A stretch of DNA of 64,000 nucleotides from Sphaerotilus sulfidivorans (GTDB taxonomy: Bacteria > Pseudomonadota > Gammaproteobacteria > Burkholderiales > Burkholderiaceae_C). The DNA lies in assembly GCF_013426975.1 (NCBI RefSeq), contig NZ_JACCPY010000004.1, positions 124,001-188,000 of the forward strand. The letters are read 5' to 3'. Below are positions 44,501-50,434 of the stretch, piece by piece. The translations under genes and the position numbers were made by a program. Position 1 is the first letter of the stretch, and every line of letters starts with the position of its first letter. The notes under the pieces are model-generated. The model had not been told where the DNA came from, did no database searches, and saw only the letters and a program-made list of their open reading frames with translations.

Positions 44501-44763
44501 AGCAGCTCGTACACGGCGCGGTTGCGGTCGTGCAGGCGCTGGACGCGGTCGTTGGCGGTTTGTTCCAGGTGGAATATCGCGCGGCCAGCGAGTGCGGCGT
44601 CCACGCCTTGCGCCAAGAGAAAAGCCCGCAGCAGGGCGGGCTCGATGTTGCGGTTGTCGGGGCGGTCGGACCAGCGGCCGAGGTAGGTGTAGGCGAGGGA
44701 GTCGGTGAAGAGGCGGACGACGCGGGCTTGGGTGGCGGATTCTGTTTGGCCGATGGCATTCAT
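41587..44763 (-). CDS. hsdR: Type I restriction enzyme R subunit
   Basis: 1058 residues. The PD-(D/E)xK nuclease core KRPDLVLYVNGIALAVIELKRS lies near 140-160. Helicase motifs follow: GSGKSLTMVWLAKWI (Walker A), VFVDECHRTQ, GFTGTPLL and later motor motifs such as KLLTGFDAP and ICRVNR. It translocates and cuts unmodified DNA with the HsdM-HsdS protein. It is separated from hsdMS by seven unrelated genes on the same strand. GC-rich like the chromosome, unlike the cargo upstream. Confidence 0.94.
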   Translation of the reverse strand: MNAIGQTESATQARVVRLFTDSLAYTYLGRWSDRPDNRNIEPALLRAFLLAQGVDAALAGRAIFHLEQTANDRVQRLHDRNRAVYELLRYGVKVRPDAGEQTRDVWLIDWKHPERNHFGIAEEVTVKPHDPRAHTKRPDLVLYVNGIALAVIELKRSTVSVSEGIRQNLDNQKPEFIEGFFSTLQFVMAGSDTEGLRYGTIGTPERHYLTWREDGADLADDPRSPLDQHLGWLCSKARLLELIHDFVVFDSGRKKLCRHNQYFGVRAAQTRLQRREGGILWHTQGSGKSLTMVWLAKWIREHIHDARVLIITDRTELDAQIEKVFHGVQEQLHRTRDGADLVRVLGDDRPWLIGSLVHKFGGVGRKTARDGNDGDAGDVASYVETLRKALPPGFQARGRLHVFVDECHRTQSGLLHEAMKAILPDAVFIGFTGTPLLKSDKQRSIEVFGGYIHTYKFNEAVRDRVVLDLRYEARDIDQRITSQRKIDDWFEAHTAALTDLAKAQLKARWGTMQTLLSSRSRLEQIVADILLDMATRDRLKSGRGNAMLVAGSVYEACRYHDLFARTPLAGRCAVVSSYVPKVADVKGEATGEGVTDALQKVETYRRMLADWFKLPPDEAVLRIDDFETQVKQRFIDEPAQMQLLIVVDKLLTGFDAPAATVLYIDKPMRDHGLFQAICRVNRLDGDDKEVGCIVDYKHLFERVEGAIQDYTHGALDGYDAADIAGLITSRIDKARERLDEVLESVRALCEPVETPRTMETYLRFFCGTAAGDAAELKAREGQRLALYKLVAALVRAYANLAGDFAEAGVTPDEAKALKAEVTQFEAVRSAVKIRSGDYIDLKAYEPAMRHLIDTYVQAGDSEKLSAFDDLTLVQMLAQRGPEAVEALPDGLRTSTESVAETIENNVRRVIIDESPVNPKYYERMSALLDALIAQRREQAIDYAEFLQQASALARQVQSPSSSTAYPRAIDTPGKQALFDNLGQDQPLALSVHHAVITHREDDWRTVNSKMKTRKLRTAIKQALGAPGVLIAAEGSGVQEDLDARVDRLLELVRNQPEY

Positions 44764-44828
44764 CCGTGCAGTCTACGGCCACTGGCTACGTTTCTTGCCG
44801 GGCACTCGTTGTCAATGATGTGATGGGG

Positions 44829-45833
44829 TCAATTTTTGCCAGACTGCTTATTTTCTGGCTGCTTGCATAAGTTGTTCAGTAACGTAGTCGTACTTGTGCG
44901 CCAAGCTTCTATTTTTGCATCGTCGGGCTTTGCTGGAGCAGGGCCTAATAGCTCGGAAACTTTGTTTATGCATTCGGTCACGCCAGACTGTGCTGCCTCC
45001 AGTTTTGCTGCTTCAGTTAGGTTTTGTGAGGCAACGCCAGTAGAAAATATTTTCCCTGCGGTAAGGTTGGCTTTCGCGTTTGATCCATTGATTTCTCCTC
45101 CGCCCCTTGAGTTGAACCTGCCGTATACCGACATGGCATCTCGTTTGTCTGTGCGTAAAAGATTGGCTGCTTCAGCGGCTTTTTGGAATAAAGTTTCTGA
45201 TTCGGTTTGCATTGTTGCAAGCTTATCCTGTTGGACTTTCAAATCCCCTTCAGCCTTTTTAATGTCGGCATTTATTTTGCTGATATCGTTATCATAGGTG
45301 TCGACAATATTTGGGGGCTGTGCGGCACCTGGGGCAGCCAAGGCGGCTTCCGCCGCTGCAACGACCGCATCACGGGATGCTCTTTGCGCTGCACGGATTG
45401 TGCTGATTTTTGTGTTGAGTTCGCTGATTTCAGCGTTTATTTTTGCAACTACCGCAGCTTGTCCGAGTTCACTTTCTTTTGCAATAAGATATTTTTTAAT
45501 GTCTTCTTTTCGTTCTGCGGTTTGTTGGTTTATTTTTGCGGAGGTGCTTCCTTCTCCGTATATTGCCTCGATGCGCATTATTTCATATGACTGCTGAATG
45601 TCACCTTTTTTGTTGATGGCATCTTTTGATACGGCAACAGGAACATAAGCTGCATCTACATTTTTGTAGCCAATTGCGATCGAGCCTCCAGGAGTCTCAG
45701 ACGTAGCCATCGATAAATCGAGGCCGACACTCATTTTTGACGAGTACAGCAGTGGGGCTTGTTGCAGCGGGGCACATGCCGACAGCAGTACCATGCTTGC
45801 AGCCAAGATCGACAAACGAATGGTGTGAGTCAT
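44829..45833 (-). CDS. Coiled-coil lipoprotein of unknown function
   Basis: 334 residues from ATG 45833 (GGAGGAAG upstream). A lipobox LLSACAPLQQ follows a 20-residue signal. A beta-rich start (SSKMSVGLDLSMATSETPGGSIAIGYKNVDAAYVPVAV) leads to two helical stretches, AERKEDIKKYLIAKESELGQAAVVAKINAEISELNTKI and DNDISKINADIKKAEGDLKVQQDKLATMQTESETLFQ, likely coiled coil. I do not recognise the family. Overlaps the preceding gene by ATGA. AT-richer than the chromosome; last cargo gene before hsdR. Confidence 0.8.
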   Translation of the reverse strand: MTHTIRLSILAASMVLLSACAPLQQAPLLYSSKMSVGLDLSMATSETPGGSIAIGYKNVDAAYVPVAVSKDAINKKGDIQQSYEIMRIEAIYGEGSTSAKINQQTAERKEDIKKYLIAKESELGQAAVVAKINAEISELNTKISTIRAAQRASRDAVVAAAEAALAAPGAAQPPNIVDTYDNDISKINADIKKAEGDLKVQQDKLATMQTESETLFQKAAEAANLLRTDKRDAMSVYGRFNSRGGGEINGSNAKANLTAGKIFSTGVASQNLTEAAKLEAAQSGVTECINKVSELLGPAPAKPDDAKIEAWRTSTTTLLNNLCKQPENKQSGKN

Positions 45834-46216
45834 TTTCTTCCTCCGGGTGAAAGGGCGCAAAGATTTTCAGGCGAAATTTTTTGGAACTTCAGTAAGCTCT
45901 GCAATTCGTGTAAGTGGCGATCATTTTCTATCCAAAGAATCAAGGAGCAGCGCGAAGTATCTCCAATAATGGCCGTTGTCTCATCAATCCAACCGAGGGT
46001 TCCGCCGCGAGGCGAAATGGTCAATCCAAGTCCTCTAGTGCTGTAGATCAACGATCCTTTTTCGGTGTCTGCCAGGCCTGAACTGATATGAGTAATGCCA
46101 ATATTCCGGATGACGGATATTTCTGTTCCGTCCTGAGAATGAACATGCACCGACGTGCATCCCGATATTGCAATGAGGCCCATTAGCCATGGTAGTTTTT
46201 TCCATGGTTTTGTCAT
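45830..46216 (-). CDS. Small lipoprotein of unknown function
   Basis: 128 residues with a lipobox AISGCTSVHVHSQDGT after a short signal (KKLPWLMGLI). The mature part is beta-rich with single Cys residues in TSRCSLILWI and ENLCALSP. No family recognised. Translationally coupled to the next lipoprotein by ATGA and 4 bases from the phospholipase-like gene, so all three are probably made together at the envelope. Confidence 0.75.
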   Translation of the reverse strand: MTKPWKKLPWLMGLIAISGCTSVHVHSQDGTEISVIRNIGITHISSGLADTEKGSLIYSTRGLGLTISPRGGTLGWIDETTAIIGDTSRCSLILWIENDRHLHELQSLLKFQKISPENLCALSPGGRK

Positions 46217-46220
46217 GGAA

Positions 46221-47108
46221 TTACTTCCTTGCTGCGAAGTCTGAAAACTTCAGACCAAATCCAAGCGATTTGTTGCTTTTGGTGTAGTCGGCGAGCGTAT
46301 GCATTGGTCCCTGGTGATACCTGACATAAAATGGTATCTTCCCGCCTGCGATTTCAAATTCCTTGTGAAAATCTAGATTGAATGAATCTGTCTTGAATAG
46401 TTTGTCACCCATCACCCATTGGAGCGTGATTTCGCTGGAGGGAATCAGGTTTTTCTTGATTAGCGTGAGGGTCAGGCGATCGTAATCGGAAATACTGGTC
46501 CCAGTGCCTTTCAGCGGCCCCCAGTTCACATCGGAGTCTTTCGCCAAATAGGCCTTTGCTTTGACGTCAATGATGATGTCTCCAATTGACGCGATCGGCC
46601 TGCTTCTGACTTGAAAAGACAGATAGTGGGTGCTGTGGCTGATGCTGTCGAAGTAGACATGGTCATTATTGAGATAGGCCGTTTGAGCCGTGGCTTGTTG
46701 TTCCGGCGTGATGACCTCGCCAGCCTGTCCGTTCGATCGGTGCTCTAGGCCGCCATCTACCCATTCCAGCCAGTTCCCGAACTGCTCGCCCTGGGCGATT
46801 TTCCATTTGTAATGAAGCGCTGGATTGTTCAGTCGATTGATGACTGGGCTTGATGGCCTTGTACCTGCGTAGAAATCAAATTCGCCGGTGTAGCTGAAAT
46901 AGAATTCGTAGGGGTCATTTTTTGACTCGTTGAACTGGTACCCTAGGGAGATATGGGCGCGGAAGGCGTTGTCGTCCTTGGGGTTGCGCTGATATATCAG
47001 ATAGTTGGGTTCAACCTCCTTGAGGTCGAACGGCAGAGAAGTTCCTTGCGCCCATGCAGGCAATGCAATCGTCAACGCGATACCTGCTGAGATCATGCGA
47101 TATTTCAT
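46221..47108 (-). CDS. OMPLA-like outer-membrane phospholipase A
   Basis: 295 residues with a Sec signal ending PAWAQ. The motif GGLEHRSNGQAG (H123, S125) matches the H-x-S-N-G active site of outer-membrane phospholipase A. Alternating strands (YEFYFSYTGEFDFYAG, THYLSFQVRSRPIASIGDIIIDVKAKAYL) and the C-terminal aromatic segment suggest a beta-barrel. At +12 from the Ser, where OMPLA has Asn, a Gln (Q137) stands if there is no gap. OMPLA hydrolyses phospholipids when its barrels dimerise. Unusual outside its normal housekeeping context. Confidence 0.78.
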   Translation of the reverse strand: MKYRMISAGIALTIALPAWAQGTSLPFDLKEVEPNYLIYQRNPKDDNAFRAHISLGYQFNESKNDPYEFYFSYTGEFDFYAGTRPSSPVINRLNNPALHYKWKIAQGEQFGNWLEWVDGGLEHRSNGQAGEVITPEQQATAQTAYLNNDHVYFDSISHSTHYLSFQVRSRPIASIGDIIIDVKAKAYLAKDSDVNWGPLKGTGTSISDYDRLTLTLIKKNLIPSSEITLQWVMGDKLFKTDSFNLDFHKEFEIAGGKIPFYVRYHQGPMHTLADYTKSNKSLGFGLKFSDFAARK

Positions 47109-47216
47109 GGTGTACCTTTTTGGGCCTGCGAGACTTCCAAGTGCTAGGGAGATTGCGGTGTTACGGTCTGCCGTAGATTATGATGAGCCTGCTTAGTCCC
47201 CATTTTTGAACTATGT

Positions 47217-47681
47217 TCATGGATAGTTGGTCCTGGGTAACTCGTAATGCGGTCCATCGAGAAATATTTTTTTCCCGGCTCGTTTGCGTCGGGCCGAGTA
47301 GTCCGCCACAAGATCCTCGGTATGGTCATTAGACTTGGTGAAGTCGATGTCCCATGCTCCACCCCAGCGTAAAGGGATTTCCAATTCCTTCGCTGCTGTT
47401 CTGACCGCATCGGCAATGCGGTAAATTGGATCCCATTCCCAACGAAGTTTGCCGTTGATAATGGGCACCAAGTCGACAGCATGGCCAGTCAGATGCCTTG
47501 AGTCCAAAGTTTGACTGGCGCCAAATCTGACCAACTCCTTTTGTTCCGCCAGCGTTCGAATTCCGTCATGAACAGCAAATTCTTGTGCTGACAGTTCAGC
47601 CGCACGTCGAATCACAGACACAAGGTCATCATGCACGCCAGTCAGCTCTTTTAACGAACGCTCACTTAATTTGTAAGGCAT
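47217..47681 (-). CDS. M15-family L,D-type cell-wall peptidase (endolysin-like)
   Basis: 154 residues, no signal peptide. Zinc ligands H63 and D70 (SRHLTGHAVDL) and H145 (DGPHYEL) are those of M15 peptidases, and GGAWDIDFTKSNDHTEDL resembles phage L-alanyl-D-glutamate endopeptidases. Reaching the wall would need a holin, lysis or another export route. It may derive from a phage, but no other phage genes are present. Confidence 0.88.
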   Translation of the reverse strand: MPYKLSERSLKELTGVHDDLVSVIRRAAELSAQEFAVHDGIRTLAEQKELVRFGASQTLDSRHLTGHAVDLVPIINGKLRWEWDPIYRIADAVRTAAKELEIPLRWGGAWDIDFTKSNDHTEDLVADYSARRKRAGKKIFLDGPHYELPRTNYP

Positions 47682-47729
47682 GGAATTATCTTAGGCGATT
47701 GGTTGAGTGCGGGTAAAAGAATCAATGTG

Positions 47730-48488
47730 TCATTTCTTATGCTGATCAGTAAGTTGCTTAACTATCTCCTTGTCTGAGATCGTTATGGCGCTGAACTTTA
47801 AACTTTCATCGCTCCGCACAAAACCAGGAAAACAATTCTTGCTTGATATCCCGCAAAATACATCAACGTGCTGACCTTTGATCGCGCCGCCTGTGTCTCC
47901 AGCAAAGAAATATCCATCATGCTTTGCGGTCATGCCTGTTGGTAGTTGAATCTCGATTCCGCGTGCCGCGGGGATATATATGACGCTGCCGTAGGGCAGT
48001 GTCTTTCTATCGACAGCGATTGTCCGAAAAGGAACCAGTCGATAACCTTTGACGCCATCACCGAAAGTGCCGTTTGCCTTCGTGAAAAATGATTTACCCA
48101 CTCCAGTTATCCATGGTTTTTTCAGCGGGTTGATCCTCAAGACGGCGGCGCAATCCACATTATTTTTGCTGCCGACGCCGCCATAATTTAGCGTCCGAGG
48201 TTCGCCGTTGAAGTCGACTTGTACAGTTCCTTCTATTGCAGCAAGGCACCAGTCCCTGGGTGAGACCTTGTCAGAAAGTGCTGTTCCGGTCTTGTCCTGG
48301 AATGGAATACCGGTTGGTGTGCTGGGGGCCGCATGCACAAAGTAGTGGGTTGCCCAGAGTTGCAGTTGTTTGCCTGCCTCTGCCGAAGGTGGTGGCAACG
48401 AGAAGTCCGATGAGCTTTGTCCAGCACTTGTGGTTGCATGGGACAAGGTGATCGCAAGGCACAGATATTTCAGTATCGTCGGCAGCAT
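47730..48488 (-). CDS. Exported 3D-domain (MltA-like) wall enzyme
   Basis: 252 residues with a Sec signal (LKYLCLAITLSHATTSAGQ). The three Asp of the 3D domain are present: D160 (FRTIAVDRKTLPYGS), D198 (FFAGDTGGAIKGQHVDVF) and D209 in the same segment. In MltA and Rpf/YocH-like proteins this fold cleaves peptidoglycan glycan strands. The N-terminal MltA part is reduced, so it is a short form. Same direction as, and 48 bases before, the M15 gene. Confidence 0.82.
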   Translation of the reverse strand: MLPTILKYLCLAITLSHATTSAGQSSSDFSLPPPSAEAGKQLQLWATHYFVHAAPSTPTGIPFQDKTGTALSDKVSPRDWCLAAIEGTVQVDFNGEPRTLNYGGVGSKNNVDCAAVLRINPLKKPWITGVGKSFFTKANGTFGDGVKGYRLVPFRTIAVDRKTLPYGSVIYIPAARGIEIQLPTGMTAKHDGYFFAGDTGGAIKGQHVDVFCGISSKNCFPGFVRSDESLKFSAITISDKEIVKQLTDQHKK

Positions 48489-48546
48489 GATTTTTACTTT
48501 GGAACGGGAATTTTGGAATGTTGGTTTGATGTGGCTTTGCCAACTG

Positions 48547-49353
48547 TCAATCAGCTCGCCACGGAGGAAATTCCCTGAACTTCCCTAGTTGCTCAGAAAA
48601 TTGCTTTTCAAGCTGGGAATACGATCCGGTCAAGCCGTACAGCTCGGATGAGACCCCCCATACCACGCGAGACCCTCTGATGATTTCCATGATGTGCTCA
48701 TCTAGCGCAGCAGCGTCGACCTCCTGGTGGCGCTCTGACAATCGGCGAGGCAGTGACCACCGATCCCAGAAAACGGAGCGGCCGTTCTGAATCAGTCGCC
48801 TTGCCAAGCCGAAAGCTTGTTCTGTACCATCCTGAATTCTGTAACTGATGAAATCTGGGGCCATCTGCTCTATGGCTGTGGCGTGATCAATCAGGCAGCG
48901 TGGATTGAAAATTTCCCGAGGGAATCGCAGGGCTTGCCCTACGGTCTGTTGATTTGCACTGAGCAATGGTTGTATTTTTCGAGCCGCGTTCGTGGTGCTT
49001 ATCTTGCTGACCAAGGTACTTGCGTCATAGAGCGGATACCACCTTGATTCGATGCCGGCATCAAATCGGTATCTTCCTGGCATGTTGTTGTTCTTGTCGA
49101 TCTTGGCGACTTCTATTTTTCCGTCGAGAGACGGTGGAAAATTTCCCCACGGGCTTGAGAGTTGGGAAAATAACCAAATAGTGTCTCCCTGCTCTATTTT
49201 TGCAGCTACTCCGGAATTGATGGCTATTGAGTGATAGACAGGGTTGATGAAGCCTTCTTCGGGGGATTGGTGTGCAGCGTATTCAGGTGAAGTAGGCTCA
49301 GTATCATGAAGGTGCATGACTCTGCGCTTGACATAGTGTGCGAAGTGGTGCAT
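48547..49353 (-). CDS. TIR-domain protein with N-terminal EVE/PUA-like region
   Basis: 268 residues; Met13 (49317) is an alternative start. The C-terminal half is a TIR fold: PDFISYR (167-172), GTEQAFGLARRLIQNG, RSVFWDRWSLPRRL, GSRVVWGVSSELYG and SYSQLEK with E249 as candidate catalytic Glu. TIR enzymes consume NAD+ or make cyclic ADP-ribose signals in bacterial immunity. The N-terminal part (IEQGDTIWLFSQLSSPW, RYRFDA, ALRFPREI) resembles EVE/PUA-like modified-base readers, at low certainty. No signal peptide, so cytosolic. Confidence 0.72.
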   Translation of the reverse strand: MHHFAHYVKRRVMHLHDTEPTSPEYAAHQSPEEGFINPVYHSIAINSGVAAKIEQGDTIWLFSQLSSPWGNFPPSLDGKIEVAKIDKNNNMPGRYRFDAGIESRWYPLYDASTLVSKISTTNAARKIQPLLSANQQTVGQALRFPREIFNPRCLIDHATAIEQMAPDFISYRIQDGTEQAFGLARRLIQNGRSVFWDRWSLPRRLSERHQEVDAAALDEHIMEIIRGSRVVWGVSSELYGLTGSYSQLEKQFSEQLGKFREFPPWRAD

Positions 49354-49374
49354 TTCCAGTTTGATGATCGATTG

Positions 49375-49962
49375 TTATCTGAATCTTCCGAGGAACGCTA
49401 CCTTCGAATCTCGCCATATCTCTTCCGGACTGATGAACTTGTTTTCGTTATAAGCGAACGATCGTCCGGCCTTGAAAAAACACTCGTACACTAACTCGGA
49501 GCAGATGTATTCTCGGTCCCTTTCCAGCTTCCCGATTTTCAACGCAATCCGGGCGATGATTTTTGAAACTTCGTCCTTGTCATATGGTCGGGTAAGTTCG
49601 TCGATGCCGAATTTTGCGATAGGCGCGATTTCGGATGGAGCGAAATCATTGATCCTGGCCACCACGAGTCTGCCCTTGTAAGGTGCTCCATTATCATAGT
49701 CATCGGTGTATTTGGACAGCGGGACAAAGCGAACCCCCATGTCTTCAACGCTTTCCAGCAGCAGAACTCGGTCAATCTCTTCTATTTTGAAGATGATGCC
49801 AATGTGGCTCCATGGGCTTTTGGTTACCTTCTGGATTGCTTGGGAGACAAGGTAGTCTCCGGAAGCAAACAGAAGATCACCAGTCCGCAGGCCGGCGCGG
49901 AGGACGCTGTATTCGGTGACTGGCAGTCCAGCAACTGCACTTTTGCTCAGGTGTTCAGCCAT
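49375..49962 (-). CDS. YiiX-like permuted NlpC/P60 cysteine hydrolase
   Basis: 195 residues from ATG 49962 with GAGAG upstream. A permuted papain-like order is seen: GDLLFASGDYLVSQAIQKVTKSPWSHIGIIF (H53) comes before REYICSELVYECF (C154), with E70 as a possible third residue. YiiX/LRAT-like members hydrolyse amide, thioester or lipid acyl bonds. No signal peptide. First cargo gene after the intergenic palindromes, 21 bases before the TIR gene. Confidence 0.82.
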   Translation of the reverse strand: MAEHLSKSAVAGLPVTEYSVLRAGLRTGDLLFASGDYLVSQAIQKVTKSPWSHIGIIFKIEEIDRVLLLESVEDMGVRFVPLSKYTDDYDNGAPYKGRLVVARINDFAPSEIAPIAKFGIDELTRPYDKDEVSKIIARIALKIGKLERDREYICSELVYECFFKAGRSFAYNENKFISPEEIWRDSKVAFLGRFR

Positions 49963-50223
49963 TTTTCTCTCGCTATGGCGTTGCAGAAAACATGCCGCTT
50001 GATTTTTTATCAAGTGGGAAGATCAGTCATCCTCAACTTGTAGGATGGATTGCGATCACCGCTCAGGGACTGCTCCTGGAGATATTTCTGGCTGTTCGAG
50101 AAGCGATGCGCACTTGAGCCCTTGCCTCCAATATAAGTACCTTTACGCATACCCAAAGCCCAACCCGGTACCTTTTGTTCTCAGATCAAAAGCCCTTTCG
50201 TTTTCGCGGACAAATGCAAAAAA

Positions 50224-50262
50224 CGTGAAATTTGTCACATTGCGAATGTGGAAAATTTCACG
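50224..50262. repeat. 39-base nested palindrome
   Basis: Outer arms CGTGAAATTT / AAATTTCACG pair perfectly over 10 bp, a 2-base mismatch follows, then an inner 6-bp stem CACATT / AATGTG with a GCG loop. Shorter complementary pieces (CTTTCG near 50189 and CGAAAG near 50281) may extend it. It could be an operator, a recombination site or an RNA structure. Confidence 0.75.
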
Positions 50263-50289
50263 CAAAAGTGCTAATGCAAGCGAAAGCCC

Positions 50290-50313
50290 AACACCGCCAA
50301 CGCGGGCGGTGTT
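50290..50313. terminator. Hairpin with perfect 9-bp stem
   Basis: AACACCGCC / GGCGGTGTT pair around AACGCG, 122 bases downstream of the hsdMS stop on the minus strand. There is no U-run, so intrinsic termination is uncertain; an mRNA-stabilising or regulatory hairpin is possible. Confidence 0.45.
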
Positions 50314-50434
50314 CAGTTCATTGAGGGGATTTTTTGATCCAGATCCATGCATTCACATGGTGGAATCTCGCGGCGAGCGAGTGACGCCGCGTGGTGCGCC
50401 AAGCCGGTGCATTCCGGCCTGGCGGGTAGTTTGG

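Larger units (their letters stand above)
49963..50434. other. Intergenic region between hsdMS and the cargo genes
   Basis: No gene is called in this 472-base stretch. It holds two strong palindromes (see 50224-50262 and 50290-50313) and AT-rich sequence that could contain the promoter of the leftward cargo genes. A 69-codon leftward frame (50143-50352) reads through both palindromes and is taken as a by-product of the repeats. Confidence 0.6.

Noticed and set aside
44829-50013. Prophage remnant or type VI effector island
   Set aside because: No capsid, tail, integrase, VgrG, Hcp or PAAR gene is present. Only the M15 peptidase is phage-like, so a phage or secretion-system label is not supported.
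50143-50352. 69-codon leftward frame between hsdMS and the cargo
   Set aside because: It reads straight through two palindromes, has no ribosome site and no family pattern. The palindromes themselves are the better explanation.
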